Assembly (NCBI RefSeq): GCF_002093975.1
Contig: NZ_KZ084338.1
Coordinates: 8,852-68,527, forward strand
Origin: Thermoactinospora rubra
GTDB lineage: Bacteria > Actinomycetota > Actinomycetes > Streptosporangiales > Streptosporangiaceae
Length of the DNA: 59,676 bases
Reading direction: 5' to 3'
In this document: positions 1 to 8,555 of the stretch, in pieces
Numbering within the stretch: the first letter of the stretch is position 1
How the letters are laid out: each line of letters begins with the position of its first letter
Made by a program: the position numbers and the translations under genes
The notes under the pieces: generated by a model
Seen by the model: only the letters and a program-made list of their open reading frames with translations
Databases searched by the model: none
What the model was told of the DNA's origin: nothing

Positions 1-825
1 CCCCTCATCCCCGCCGCCACCCCGGCAGCCGCCGCCGCAGCCGCCGCCACCATCGGCTTCCCCCTGCTCATCAGCCCCCGCTGCCCCCACCACGGCTTCC
101 TGCCACCCATCGCCACCACCCCCGCCCACATCCCCCAAGCCCTCGCCGCCGCCCAAGCCGCCGACCGCGTCGGCTCCGGCCAGGTCCTCCTCGAACCCCT
201 GCCACCCGGACACCGCGCCATCGCCCTCTGCCTGACCTGCCAAGGCCGCACCATGCTCCTCGCCCTGGCCCGCATCCTGCCCCACCCCCACCACCCCGGC
301 ATGCCCGGCACCTACATCGTCGACGGCGACGACCCCTGGGTCCGCGACAAGAACGTCCAAACCCTGCTCACCCGCGCCGCCACCGCCATCGGCCTGGAAA
401 ACGGCCTGACCCACATCACCCTCCACCTGCCGCCCGGCGGCCCCCTCCACGTCCTCGACGCCGACCCCAGCTGCGGCACCGACCTGCTGTGCCACCTGGT
501 GGAATCGGCCACCGGCATGGACCTGACCCGCGCCGTCCTCACCGTCCTCACCGCCAGCCCCTTCGAACTGTCCCAGCTGCGCTGCCGCGTCGCCGCCGCC
601 GGACTGCTCTACCCCCCGCTGCGCACCGCCGAGGAAGTCGAACAGGAAATCGGCGCCATGCCCGGCCTCGACCGCCTGGTATGGCGCCCACCCACAGACC
701 CCGCCCGCCCCGACCCTGCCCAGGCGCACCTGCCCGCCGGATACGCGGTCGTGAGCGGCACCGACACGAGCCTGTGCCAGGAACGGCTGCACCGCATCCG
801 GCAGGCCGCCGAGCTCACCTTCTGA
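1..825 (+). CDS. ATP-grasp-like protein, C-terminal part (5' end outside window)
   Basis: The frame is open from the first base, so the gene starts upstream; about 274 residues are visible and it stops at 823-825. The stretch near visible residues 140-175 resembles the end of an ATP-grasp carboxylate ligase fold, with a loop ending in ATGMDL as in the usual 'EVNxRxGGD...ATGVDL' segment. The metal-binding Glu and Asn expected there read as LDADPSCGTD, so catalysis is doubtful. Two Cys clusters (PRCPHH and CLTC) near residues 27-80 could bind a metal. A homologue search on the full gene would settle whether this is an active ligase or a degenerate relative. Confidence 0.55.
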   Translation, partial: PLIPAATPAAAAAAAATIGFPLLISPRCPHHGFLPPIATTPAHIPQALAAAQAADRVGSGQVLLEPLPPGHRAIALCLTCQGRTMLLALARILPHPHHPGMPGTYIVDGDDPWVRDKNVQTLLTRAATAIGLENGLTHITLHLPPGGPLHVLDADPSCGTDLLCHLVESATGMDLTRAVLTVLTASPFELSQLRCRVAAAGLLYPPLRTAEEVEQEIGAMPGLDRLVWRPPTDPARPDPAQAHLPAGYAVVSGTDTSLCQERLHRIRQAAELTF

Positions 826-924
826 AACCGACCGGCCGTGCCGCCCGCGCGCCGGACGCCCGAGGTGTACGGCGGGGCGGGGGGGAGGGCCGGCGGCATC
901 GCCCAGGCGCATTCCCGGCGGCCC

Positions 925-948
925 GGTATGGGATGCGGTATGGGATGC
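925..948. repeat. Two tandem copies of GGTATGGGATGC
   Basis: Two perfect 12-bp copies lie back to back at 925-936 and 937-948. The core GGTATGGGAT returns in both arms of the inverted repeat at 1047-1088, giving four copies within about 165 bp of non-coding DNA. Confidence 0.7.
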
Positions 949-1046
949 GATCAAGGTCGCGCCGGCTCGGGTCGCCGGGAGTGCAGGGTTTTCCGCGGGG
1001 GTGAGGCGGCCCGCGAGTGCCCGATGCGGCAGGGAAAGTCGCGTTA

Positions 1047-1088
1047 ATCCCATACCAGACAGAATTCACCTTCTGTCTGGTATGGGAT
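1047..1088. terminator. Perfect 18-bp inverted repeat, likely bidirectional terminator
   Basis: Arms 1047-1064 and 1071-1088 are perfectly complementary (18 bp) around a 6-nt loop. The repeat lies between the convergent genes ending at 825 and 1107, which suits a shared terminator. There is no long T run on either side, and the arm sequence repeats the 925-948 motif, so a protein-binding site is an alternative. Confidence 0.5.
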
Positions 1089-1106
1089 ATTTCGCACGGT
1101 GACGGG

Positions 1107-1361
1107 TCAGAGGCGGCGGACAAAACGGACGGCGGCCCGATGGCTCATACCGGTTTCGCCGCGCACCAAGAACACCGCGTCCTGGATCTGGCCGTTGGCT
1201 TTCAGCTCGCGAGCCTGGTCGAGGACGTCGGGGTTGGGGGTGAGATGGTTGCGGGGATGCTGGGTGAACCGCACGGCCCCGATGATCACCGCGATGATCA
1301 GGGCCGTGACGAGGATGGTGAGCAGGATCAGGCCTGTGGTGTTGATCGCCAGGCTCGGCAT
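1107..1361 (-). CDS. Small membrane-anchored protein with L7/L12-like C-terminal helix pair
   Basis: The 84-residue product has one hydrophobic segment (about residues 8-30) and then a short soluble tail. The tail (VRGETGMSHRAAVRFV) resembles the small helical motif of the ribosomal L7/L12 C-terminal domain that recurs in actinobacterial one-TM proteins; its role is unknown. The ATG at 1361 is preceded by TACCAT (1368-1373) with a 6-nt gap, a leaderless arrangement that supports this start. Confidence 0.6.
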   Translation of the reverse strand: MPSLAINTTGLILLTILVTALIIAVIIGAVRFTQHPRNHLTPNPDVLDQARELKANGQIQDAVFLVRGETGMSHRAAVRFVRRL

Positions 1362-1373
1362 GCCTCGATGGTA

Positions 1374-1846
1374 GCGCTGTGGGACGGCCGGCAGTCAGAG
1401 GGCATTTCCGGCGGTTTGCGGCGCGGTTGCGGCGTTTCCGAGGTTTTCGCGGCGGCTTTGTCGGGGGTGTTTTCGCCGGTTTTTTCGCGGGTGTGGGTGC
1501 CGGGTTGCCGCAGGCGGGAGTTGCGGGCGGTGTGGCGGGTTTCGGATGGCGGTATAGGCAGGTGGCGGCATGGGAGCGTCACAGGCTGCGGACGAACGAT
1601 TCGGCCTGCCGGCAGCCCATTCCGGTTCGCCGCGGACGACGTCGACGGCCTGGCCTGTGTGGCCGACGGCGTTGGGTGCGCGGGCTCGGGTGGCCAGGCC
1701 GGGCCGCGTGGCGATGCGGGCCGCGTGGCGATGCGGCCGTGTGGGCGGTGTGGGCCGGTGGTTGCGGTGCTCTTGCCGTACTGCGAGCCTCGCGGGTTGC
1801 ATCACAGGTGCGGGTGCTGCGCCGTACATGATCGTCTTTTTGCTCG
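1374..1846. other. Gene-poor stretch, about 470 bp
   Basis: Open frames cross this stretch but their products are Arg/Pro-rich low-complexity chains with no family resemblance or plausible start signal. The DNA is rich in short TTTTCGC-like runs. I see no convincing gene. Confidence 0.5.
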
Positions 1847-1860
1847 ATAATGTACATTAT
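1847..1860. repeat. AT-rich 14-bp perfect palindrome ATAATGTACATTAT
   Basis: This palindrome stands out from GC-rich surroundings and overlaps the stop codon of the gene at 1857-2759. It could be an operator of a TetR- or GntR-sized dimer, but no expressed gene clearly starts beside it. Confidence 0.4.
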
Positions 1861-2759
1861 GTCAAGTAGCGGTTGGCGCGCAGGATCGTGATCGCCCGGA
1901 CGGTGGCATAGCCCCTCCACTCCAGTGCCCCGGCCGGCGAGATCCTGGCGTAGTCGACGACCCAGCCGCCGTCGTCTTGCTGCAGTCCGGCCAGCCGTTC
2001 CAGGTCGGCGTCGATCAGCTGCTGCTTCAGCAGGGTGCGCGCGGGACGGCCGGGCTCGGGCGCGAAGTCCAGCGGGTGGAGCGCCTCGTGTTCGGTGCCG
2101 CCTTCGACCGGGAGGCGGCCGTCGGGCGGCAGGTAGGCGCCCAGGCGCTCGAGCAGGCCGGTGGCCTGGGGGTGGGCGGTGGCGGCGGATGTCAGGTGGG
2201 CGTCCAGGAAGCCGATGGCGAAGGCCAGGACGTAGGCGGCGGGGCGCCGGTCGATGGCGTCGATGGCGCGCAGGCAGTAGCGGGTGGCGCGCTCCAGCCA
2301 GGGGTGGGCGGCCACGGCCGGGTCGTGGGCGGCGAGGCGCCAGGCGGCGGCCGCGGTGACGGCGGTGATCTGCAGGGCGGAGGCGGCGGGGTCGGCGCCC
2401 TGCCACCAGGGGGCGGTGCCGGCGGTGGTGGTCAGCGGGAGGGCGAAGGGCAGGCCGCCGTCGGGCAGGGTGATGGACTCCAGCCAGTCGCACAGGGCGG
2501 TGGCCTGGGGTGCGGTGGCCGGGGCGATGTCGTGGAAGGTTTCGAAGGCGTGCAGGGCGGCGCCGGGCTGGCTTTCCGGGGAGCGCAGGTCGGGTTCCAG
2601 GCCCCAGCCGTAGCCGCCGTCGGGGTTGCGGTAGGCGTCGAGGGCGGCCAGGGTGCCGGCGGGGTCGGTGTGGTGGAGCAGCAGGTCCAGGCGGCGGCGG
2701 TCGAGCAGGCGGGCGTGGGTGGCCATGAAGGCTTCGGCGGCGGTGATGTCGATGGTCAT
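1857..2759 (-). CDS. Alpha-toroid (terpene-cyclase/prenyltransferase-fold) protein
   Basis: The 300-residue product has repeated toroid motifs resembling the QW repeats of squalene-hopene cyclases: NPDGGYGWGLEP near residue 45, LPDGGLPF near 98 and LQQDDGGW near 270. It is shorter than true cyclases (about 600 residues) and I see no DxDD motif, so cyclase activity is unlikely. The ATG at 2759 gives the first residue consistent with the fold; no clear ribosome site precedes it. The likely role is an enzyme-fold protein of unknown substrate. Confidence 0.6.
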   Translation of the reverse strand: MTIDITAAEAFMATHARLLDRRRLDLLLHHTDPAGTLAALDAYRNPDGGYGWGLEPDLRSPESQPGAALHAFETFHDIAPATAPQATALCDWLESITLPDGGLPFALPLTTTAGTAPWWQGADPAASALQITAVTAAAAWRLAAHDPAVAAHPWLERATRYCLRAIDAIDRRPAAYVLAFAIGFLDAHLTSAATAHPQATGLLERLGAYLPPDGRLPVEGGTEHEALHPLDFAPEPGRPARTLLKQQLIDADLERLAGLQQDDGGWVVDYARISPAGALEWRGYATVRAITILRANRYLT

Positions 2760-3475
2760 GGGGTCATCGTGGGGCGGCGGGCCGGGTGGTGTCTTGCAGG
2801 AATCGGTCACGGGGTGGCCGGGTGTGGTCAAGGGGCGGGCCTCTCCCCCGCTGGTCTGCGGTGGGAGCCTGGTCGTGTTGGCGGGGGGTGTCGTGGGGCT
2901 GGTTGTGAGGGTTCAGGTGGCGGGTGGTGGAAGGTCGTCCCGAAGGCTCTTTGCGGTGTTGAGTCTGGTGCTCTTCTCCCCCGGGTGCGGCGGCGGCGTG
3001 GCGGCGGCGCATCGGGAATGATCTTCTCTGTCCCCTCTCCCCCGTCTCGTGGCGCCGTGGTGTCCTTGGCCGCTTTCCCTGCGTGTCCCGAATTCAAGGG
3101 GCTCCTCACCTGCTGTCGGCCTGGGTGGGCGTCGGCGGGTGTGCGCTTGGTGACGGTGTGTCACGGGTGGCTGTGGTCTTGCTCTCCCCTGCCCTGCCGG
3201 TCTGGGGTGTGCTGTTCGTCACGGTGTGCTCGGTGTGCGGAGGGCTTGCGATGGGGTGTAACGAATATGGCGAATTGCTGAGTGAGGGAATGAAGTGCCG
3301 ATTGTGGTGGGGTTTGTCGGTGTGAGAGGTGAATGCGGATGTGGTTCTGGAGGCGATCTTTGCCGTGGGGTGGGTTCCTGACGAGGGTCTTGACGGGTAG
3401 TGGAAGTTGTGACGCATCAGTGATGTTCGCATTTAGGGTGATCGGCAGTAGCTACACCCGGATAAGGGAGCACAC
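2760..3475. other. Long intergenic stretch, about 715 bp
   Basis: No frame gives a recognisable or well-initiated protein. It separates the toroid gene from the small zinc-ribbon-like gene on the other strand. A TAGGGT hexamer at 3434-3439 may be the -10 box for the gene at 3476; otherwise I see nothing definite. Confidence 0.5.
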
Positions 3476-3739
3476 GTGGGGAACGACGCGGTCTTGTGCC
3501 AGGTGTGTCGGGGGGTCTTGCCGGCATCGGGTCCGGACGCCTACACGCCGCTGCGCGGTCGGCTGATCGTGACGAACGGCTACTGCCGTGGCGGGTGCGT
3601 GCCGCACCGGCCGGAGGTGGCCGAGGAGGTGCAGCCGATGGCGCGTCCCATGGCCGCACCCATGGGAGGGCCCGCGGTGGCTCCCGTGGCGGATCCGGTG
3701 GCGGGTCAGGTGCGCCCGGTCGTTCCCGTGGTGCGCTGA
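3476..3739 (+). CDS. Small protein with CxxC/CxxxC zinc-ribbon-like head and Pro/Val/Ala tail
   Basis: The 87-residue product has CQVC near residue 8 and CRGGC near residue 37, a four-cysteine arrangement that could hold zinc. The tail is rich in Pro, Ala, Met and Val and looks disordered. The GTG start is supported by AAGGGAG at 3464-3470. I do not recognise a named family. Confidence 0.6.
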   Translation: MGNDAVLCQVCRGVLPASGPDAYTPLRGRLIVTNGYCRGGCVPHRPEVAEEVQPMARPMAAPMGGPAVAPVADPVAGQVRPVVPVVR

Positions 3740-3750
3740 GCGGGCTGCCC

Positions 3751-3778
3751 GCCCCGGCCGGTTTCAGCCGGCCGGGGC
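3751..3778. terminator. Bidirectional hairpin terminator
   Basis: An 11-bp GC stem (3751-3761 with 3768-3778) closes a 6-nt loop between the convergent genes ending at 3739 and 3764. The minus-strand stop codon lies inside the hairpin loop. Confidence 0.6.
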
Positions 3779-4123
3779 TTCGTGCCAGTAGTCGCGGGTG
3801 CGCACGGCCAGGCCGTCGGCGTCGAAGGTGACGAAGACGCAGCCGGCGAGCCTGGTGGTGGGCGTGGTGACGCGGTATTCGATGGCGGCGTGGGGGCCGT
3901 CGACGAGCGGGGGCGAGAAGGTGACCTGCGGATCGGTCTCGGTCTGGAAGGACCGGCGCAGGTAGTCGGCGATCTGGGATGTGCCGGTGTGCGGGGTGCG
4001 GAACGGCATCGAGGTGTGCACGGCGTCCTCGGCGTACAGGGTGAGGATCGTCTCGACGTCGTGGCGGGCCCAGCCGTGCTGCCAGGTGTCGGCGAAGCGC
4101 TGGGCTGCTGCTCGGGGGTCCAT
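3764..4123 (-). CDS. SnoaL-like/NTF2-fold protein
   Basis: The 119-residue product has the NTF2-fold layout: an N-terminal helix (MDPRAAAQRFADTW), a 'WARHDVETILTLYAEDAVH' segment typical of SnoaL-like proteins, and a C-terminal WHE sheet edge. Such proteins are small hydrolases, isomerases or ligand binders; no substrate can be read here. The ATG at 4123 begins the fold. Confidence 0.75.
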   Translation of the reverse strand: MDPRAAAQRFADTWQHGWARHDVETILTLYAEDAVHTSMPFRTPHTGTSQIADYLRRSFQTETDPQVTFSPPLVDGPHAAIEYRVTTPTTRLAGCVFVTFDADGLAVRTRDYWHEAPAG

Positions 4124-4221
4124 GGGGACATTGTGGCCTTCACCATGGTGGCGTTGAGCGGTACGGCTGGGCCGTCCCCGGTGGCGGTTTAACCGGTTGC
4201 GGAAGTGTCGGTGGCGCCGGT

Positions 4222-4227
4222 TAGGGT
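4222..4227 (+). promoter_or_regulatory. -10 box TAGGGT, 7 nt before GTG (leaderless)
   Basis: TAGGGT ends 7 nt before the GTG at 4235, so transcription probably begins at or near the start codon. A TTGCGG at 4197-4202 is a weak -35 candidate with a 19-bp spacer. Confidence 0.5.
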
Positions 4228-4234
4228 CGGGCGC

Positions 4235-5158
4235 GTGCAACCACTTATCTATGCCCGTGGGCTGGTCAAACGCTTCGGGTCGTTCACGGCGGTGGACGGG
4301 ATCGACCTGGAGGTGCAACCCGGGGAGGCGTTCGGGTTCCTGGGGCCCAACGGTGCGGGCAAGTCCTCGACGATGCGGATGATCAGTTGTGTGTCCATGC
4401 CGTCGGCGGGTGAGCTGCGGATCCTGGGGCGTGATCCGGTGCGTGAGGGGCCGGCGATCCGGGCGCGGCTGGGGGTGTGCCCGCAGCTGGACAACCTCGA
4501 CCCGGATTTGACGGTGTGGGAGAACCTGACGACCTATGCCCGGTATTTCGGGTTGTCGCGGGCGGAGGCGCGGCGGAAGGCGGGTGAGCTGCTGGAGTTC
4601 GCGCAGCTGACCGAGAAGGCCTCCAGCCTGGTGGAGCCGTTGTCGGGCGGGATGAAGCGGCGGCTGACGATCGCGCGGGCGATGGTCAACGATCCGGAGC
4701 TGGTGCTGCTGGACGAGCCGACGACGGGGCTGGATCCGCAGGCGCGTCACCTGCTGTGGGAGCGGTTGTTCCGGCTCAAGCAGCAGGGGGTGACGCTGGT
4801 GCTGACGACGCACTACATGGACGAGGCCGAGCAGCTGTGCGACCGGCTGGTGGTCATGGACGGCGGGCGGATCGTGGCCGAGGGGTCGCCGCGCCGGCTG
4901 ATCGAGGACTACTCCTCGCCGGAGGTGGTGGAGCTGCGCTTCGGGCTGGAGGAGCTGGCCGGGTATGTGCCGCGGCTGGAGGGGGTGGGTGACCGCGTCG
5001 ACCCGCTGCCGGACCGGATCCTGCTGTATGCCAAGGACGGGGACGAGGCGGTCGCGGAGGTGCACCGGCGGGGGTTGACGCCCTCCTCGGTGCTGGTGCG
5101 GCGCTCGACGCTGGAGGATGTGTTCCTGCACCTGACCGGCCGGACGTTGGTGGACTGA
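4235..5158 (+). CDS. ABC-2 type exporter ATP-binding subunit (DrrA/NodI-like)
   Basis: The 307-residue product has Walker A GPNGAGKSS near residue 40, the signature LSGGMKRRL, Walker B LVLLDEPTTGLDP and the switch His in LTTHYMDEAE. The segment CPQLDNLDPDLTVWEN is typical of NodI/DrrA-type ATPases that drive drug or lipid-oligosaccharide export. GTG 4235 is chosen because the -10 box lies just upstream; an upstream GTG at 4205 would precede the promoter. The two permease genes follow directly, the first overlapping by one base. Confidence 0.9.
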   Translation: MQPLIYARGLVKRFGSFTAVDGIDLEVQPGEAFGFLGPNGAGKSSTMRMISCVSMPSAGELRILGRDPVREGPAIRARLGVCPQLDNLDPDLTVWENLTTYARYFGLSRAEARRKAGELLEFAQLTEKASSLVEPLSGGMKRRLTIARAMVNDPELVLLDEPTTGLDPQARHLLWERLFRLKQQGVTLVLTTHYMDEAEQLCDRLVVMDGGRIVAEGSPRRLIEDYSSPEVVELRFGLEELAGYVPRLEGVGDRVDPLPDRILLYAKDGDEAVAEVHRRGLTPSSVLVRRSTLEDVFLHLTGRTLVD

Positions 5159-5937
5159 TGGCCGGCGGGGTGACGGCGCTGACGGCGCATCCGACGTATG
5201 CGGTGTTCGAGCGCTACATGGTGCTCTACAAGCGGCTGTGGCGGGCCTCGGTGTTCTCCTCCTTCGCGTTGCCGCTGTTGTTCCTGGCCAGCATCGGGCT
5301 GGGCGTGGGCCAGTATGTGGGCAGCCTGGAGGGCGTGCCGTACGCGGCGTGGATCGTGCCGGGCGTGCTGGCCTCCACGGCGTTCCAGATGGCGGTGGGC
5401 GAGTCGACCTATGGGGTGCTGGGGTCGTTCAAGTGGACCAGGTCCTCGCATGCGATGTATGCCACGCGGGTGTCGATCGGCGACATGCTGCGGGGCTGGC
5501 TGCTGTATCTGGTGGTCCGCGGTGTGATCGCGGTGGCGGTGTTCATGGCCGTGGTGGTGTGGTTCGGCGTGCTGGCCTCGCCGTGGGCGCTGGCCACGCC
5601 GCTGGTGGCGGCCTTGCTGACGGTGGCGACGGCGGCGCCGGTGACGGCGTTCGCGGCCAGCATCGACCATGACAGCTATTTCGCGTTGCTGTTTCGGTTC
5701 GTGATGATCCCGGCCACGTTGTTCTCCGGGGTGTTCTTCCCGGTGGAGCAGATGGGCGGCTGGAAGGTGGCGGCTTATGTCTCGCCGCTGTGGCACGGGG
5801 TGGCGTTGTGCCGGGCGGCGACGCTGGGCCAGGAGCCGCCGTGGCCGGTGTGGGCGCATGCGGGGGTGCTGGTGGCGGTGGCCGCCGCGGGATGGTGGTG
5901 GGCCTCGGCGGCTTTCCGCAGGCGGCTGCGCGACTGA
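5158..5937 (+). CDS. ABC-2 type permease (NodJ/DrrB-like), first of two
   Basis: The 259-residue integral membrane protein has about six hydrophobic segments and the ABC-2 pattern (YAAWIVPGVLAST, FSGVFFPVEQM, VSPLWHGVALCR). It partners the ATPase just upstream; ATG overlaps that gene's stop by one base. A role in export is known for the family; the substrate is not shown. Confidence 0.85.
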   Translation: MAGGVTALTAHPTYAVFERYMVLYKRLWRASVFSSFALPLLFLASIGLGVGQYVGSLEGVPYAAWIVPGVLASTAFQMAVGESTYGVLGSFKWTRSSHAMYATRVSIGDMLRGWLLYLVVRGVIAVAVFMAVVVWFGVLASPWALATPLVAALLTVATAAPVTAFAASIDHDSYFALLFRFVMIPATLFSGVFFPVEQMGGWKVAAYVSPLWHGVALCRAATLGQEPPWPVWAHAGVLVAVAAAGWWWASAAFRRRLRD

Positions 5938-5976
5938 GCCCGCTGTGGGAGTGGAAGAGCGAAAAGGGGCTGGGTG

Positions 5977-6792
5977 ATGGTGACCACTGCGGTGGCGTCG
6001 TGGGTGGTGCGGCGGGTCTCGCCGGGGCGGGTGCTGGCGGTGACCGGCCGCAATGTGGCGGCGCTGCGCTCGGGGCCGTCGTATTGGCTGGTGCTGGTGT
6101 CGGGGTTCTTCGAGCCGCTGCTGTATCTGCTGTCGATCGGCGTGGGCGTGGGGGCGCTGGTCGGGCGGATCCCGCTGGGTGATGGGCAGGTGGTGACGTA
6201 TGCGGTGTTCGTGGCGCCGGCGATGCTGGCCGCCTCGGCGATGAACGGGGCGCTGGCGGAGACGACGTTCAACTTCTTCTTCAAGCTGCGTTACGCCAGG
6301 ACCTTTGAGGCGATCTTGGCGACGCCGGTGCGGCCTTTTGAGGTGGCGCTTGGGGAGCTGAGCTGGGCGATGGTGCGCAGCGCCTTCTACACGGCGGTGT
6401 TCTTGGGGGTGATGGTGGCCTTCGGGCTGGCCGGGCCGTGGTGGGCGCTGGCGGCGTTCCCGGCGACGTTGCTGGTGGGGCTGGCCTTCGGCGCGGTGGG
6501 GATGGCGGCCTCGACGTTGATGCGGGGCTGGCAGGACTTCGATGTGATGACGGCGGCGCAGTTTTCGCTGTTTTTGTTCTCCGGCACGTTCGCGCCGGTG
6601 CAGGACTATCCGCCGGTGCTGGAGGCGGTGGTGGTGGCCACGCCGCTGTATCACGCGGTGGAGCTGGTGCGGGGGCTGACGCTGGGGCAGGTGGAGTGGG
6701 CGCTGGCCGGGCATGCGGCGTATTTGCTGGTGATGGTGGCGGCGGGGTTGTGGTTCGCGGCACGGCGGGTGGAACGGGTGCTGTGCAAGTAG
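5977..6792 (+). CDS. ABC-2 type permease (NodJ/DrrB-like), second of two
   Basis: A 271-residue paralogue of the preceding gene with the same pattern (VFVAPAMLAAS, LFSGTFAPVQDYP, PLYHAVELVRGL). AAAAGGGG at 5962-5969 supports ATG 5977 rather than the GTG three bases earlier. One ATPase and two permeases suggest a heterodimeric exporter. Confidence 0.85.
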   Translation: MVTTAVASWVVRRVSPGRVLAVTGRNVAALRSGPSYWLVLVSGFFEPLLYLLSIGVGVGALVGRIPLGDGQVVTYAVFVAPAMLAASAMNGALAETTFNFFFKLRYARTFEAILATPVRPFEVALGELSWAMVRSAFYTAVFLGVMVAFGLAGPWWALAAFPATLLVGLAFGAVGMAASTLMRGWQDFDVMTAAQFSLFLFSGTFAPVQDYPPVLEAVVVATPLYHAVELVRGLTLGQVEWALAGHAAYLLVMVAAGLWFAARRVERVLCK

Positions 6793-6799
6793 TTGCAGC

Positions 6800-7385
6800 G
6801 CGAGTAGCCACCCGCAGGTGTGGGGTGTGACTGCGCGGGCGGCCCAGCCGGGCCACCAGACGGCTGGCGGCCAAGGCGGAAACCGCCGCGCCAAAGGCGA
6901 AGGGGGTGTGCCGCAGCCGCGGGTCCAGCAGCGGCGGGCGGCCCCGCCGTACGGTGCGGCCCTCCCATGCGGCGAAGGCGGCCAGCAGGAGCACCGCCGC
7001 CACCCACAGCCACCACAGCCGTGCCGGGCAGCAGCCGGGCGGCGATCAGCAAAGGCGTCCTGGGTGCGGCGCCGGTAAGCGCGCTGGTGATCGTGAAGGC
7101 GGCCAGGGCCAGGATGAACATGCGCCGCCGCCCGAAGGAGTCGCCCAGCCGCCCGGCGGGCCCCAGCGTCAGGCCCAACGCCAGCGCATAGCCGGAGACC
7201 GCCCACTGGGCGGTGGCCGACTGTACGGCGAGGTCGCGTTGGATGGAGGGCAGGGCGACGTTGGCGATGCTGACATCCAGCAGCACCATGAACGCCGCCA
7301 GTTGCGTCACCATCAGCGCCCGCCAGCATTTGGGGTCCGCGGCCTGGCTCCGCGCCGCTTCGGGGGCCTGCTGGTCGCCGAACAC
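6800..7385 (-). pseudogene. Broken DHA2-type MFS drug transporter
   Basis: The N-terminal part from the GTG at 7385 reads as a normal DHA2 antiporter through TM1-TM4 (LLDVSIANVALPSIQ, GRLGDSFGRRRMF, LLIAARLLPG). Near 7020 the reading frame changes into a piece resembling the middle of the transporter (WLWVAAVLLLAAF, GRPPLLDPRLR), and near 6840 it changes again after ASRLVARLG. Full family members are about 450-500 residues, so several internal segments are lost. It abuts the stop of the permease gene on the other strand. Confidence 0.8.
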
Positions 7386-7425
7386 GGCAGGCGGTGCCGG
7401 CTGGTCGCGTCGTTGCGGGTTCTCC

Positions 7426-8388
7426 TCATGGCACAGCCTTGCCCGCGCGTGCCCTCGCGAGCGGTCTGCGGTTGGCCGGAATCCACCGCACCAGGAGCAC
7501 CATCAGGCCGACCAGCCCGTCGGCCACCAGCAGGCCCCAGCTCAGCAGCGTGAACAGGTGCACCTGCGTCTGCGTCACATCGGGCAGTTCCCCCAGCCCC
7601 AGGACCGTCCACTGAGCCGGCGTGCCGGTCAGGACCCACATCAGCCACAGGGCGATGGTGTGGGAGGCGTCCCAGAAGGCGTGCAGCAGCACCACCAGCA
7701 GATACCAGCCGATGACCGGGGCACGCAGGCGTGGCCGGCCGCTGCGGGTGCGCGCGGCGGTGGCGAACAGCGCCCCGCCCAGCAGGGCGGTCCACAGCCC
7801 GTGCCCGAGCGGGGCCAGCACCGCGCGCAGCGCCTCGGTCTCCACCAGGTTCAGCAGCGACAGGCCGCTGGAGGTGAACAGCGCGTTGAAGGCGTAGCCG
7901 GCGCTTTCGAAGGCGGCGAAGCCGAACCCGACGGCCGCGCCGAGCACCATGCCGTCCCGCGCGGTGTAGGCCGGCAGGCGGCGGGCCATCAGCCACAGCA
8001 CGGCCAGCTTGACCGCTTCCTCGATGAGTCCGACCTGCAGGTAGGCCCATCCCGACGCGTGCGCCAGCAGCACCGATTCCAGGACTGAGGCGCCCAGCAC
8101 GCCGACCGCGCCGCCGTAGACGAAGGCGGCGAAGACCCGCTGCCCGGTCACCACGGGGTCGGCGCGCCGGAAGGCGTAGGCGACGAAGGTGACCGGCACC
8201 AGGAAGCTGCCGGCCAGGATGATGGTGGGGACCAGGTTGGCGTTGCGGGTGGCGAAGGTGACCACCACGCTGGCCATCCACAGCGCCGAGCCGCCCAGCA
8301 GGATCCGGATCCAGCTGGGGCCGGTGCGGGGCGGCTGGGTCCACACGGGTGGGGCGGCGTTGGCGTGGTCGATCGGCAGTGAGGTCAC
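7426..8388 (-). CDS. PrsW-family intramembrane metalloprotease
   Basis: The 320-residue polytopic protein shows the PrsW motifs in order: EE within GLIEEAVKL, FAAFESAGY, HGLWTALLG and HAFWDA, whose Glu and His residues are the proposed metal ligands. PrsW proteins cleave membrane proteins such as anti-sigma factors in the bilayer. GTG 8388 is preceded by GGAAGGAG with good spacing. No anti-sigma factor gene is adjacent, so the substrate is unknown. Confidence 0.85.
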   Translation of the reverse strand: MTSLPIDHANAAPPVWTQPPRTGPSWIRILLGGSALWMASVVVTFATRNANLVPTIILAGSFLVPVTFVAYAFRRADPVVTGQRVFAAFVYGGAVGVLGASVLESVLLAHASGWAYLQVGLIEEAVKLAVLWLMARRLPAYTARDGMVLGAAVGFGFAAFESAGYAFNALFTSSGLSLLNLVETEALRAVLAPLGHGLWTALLGGALFATAARTRSGRPRLRAPVIGWYLLVVLLHAFWDASHTIALWLMWVLTGTPAQWTVLGLGELPDVTQTQVHLFTLLSWGLLVADGLVGLMVLLVRWIPANRRPLARARAGKAVP

Positions 8389-8555
8389 CTTGTGCTCCTT
8401 CCGGGCGCCGCGGGCTGCCGAGGGTGCGGGTGAGCTCCCATCCGGCTCCACAGGTTCAGGATGGGCGGGCGCGGTGGCGGGTGTCTGCCCGGGCAGCGGC
8501 CATCGTGACTACCGGCTGGCCGGAATCAGGCCGGGTTTGCGGCCGCCTGGGGAGG

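Noticed and set aside
1395..1829. Minus-strand frame of 144 codons as a gene
   Set aside because: Composition is Arg/Pro-rich without a fold, no ribosome site, and other frames are equally open.
1857..2759. Functional squalene-hopene or diterpene cyclase
   Set aside because: Only about 300 residues and no acid DxDD-type motif; toroid repeats alone do not show cyclase activity.
4909..7329. Long minus-strand open frame of about 800 codons opposite the ABC exporter genes
   Set aside because: Its product is His/Arg/Pro-rich and low in complexity, and it runs antisense to three genes with clear motifs; a by-product of high GC third positions. Only the MFS-like part near 6800-7385 is real, in other frames.
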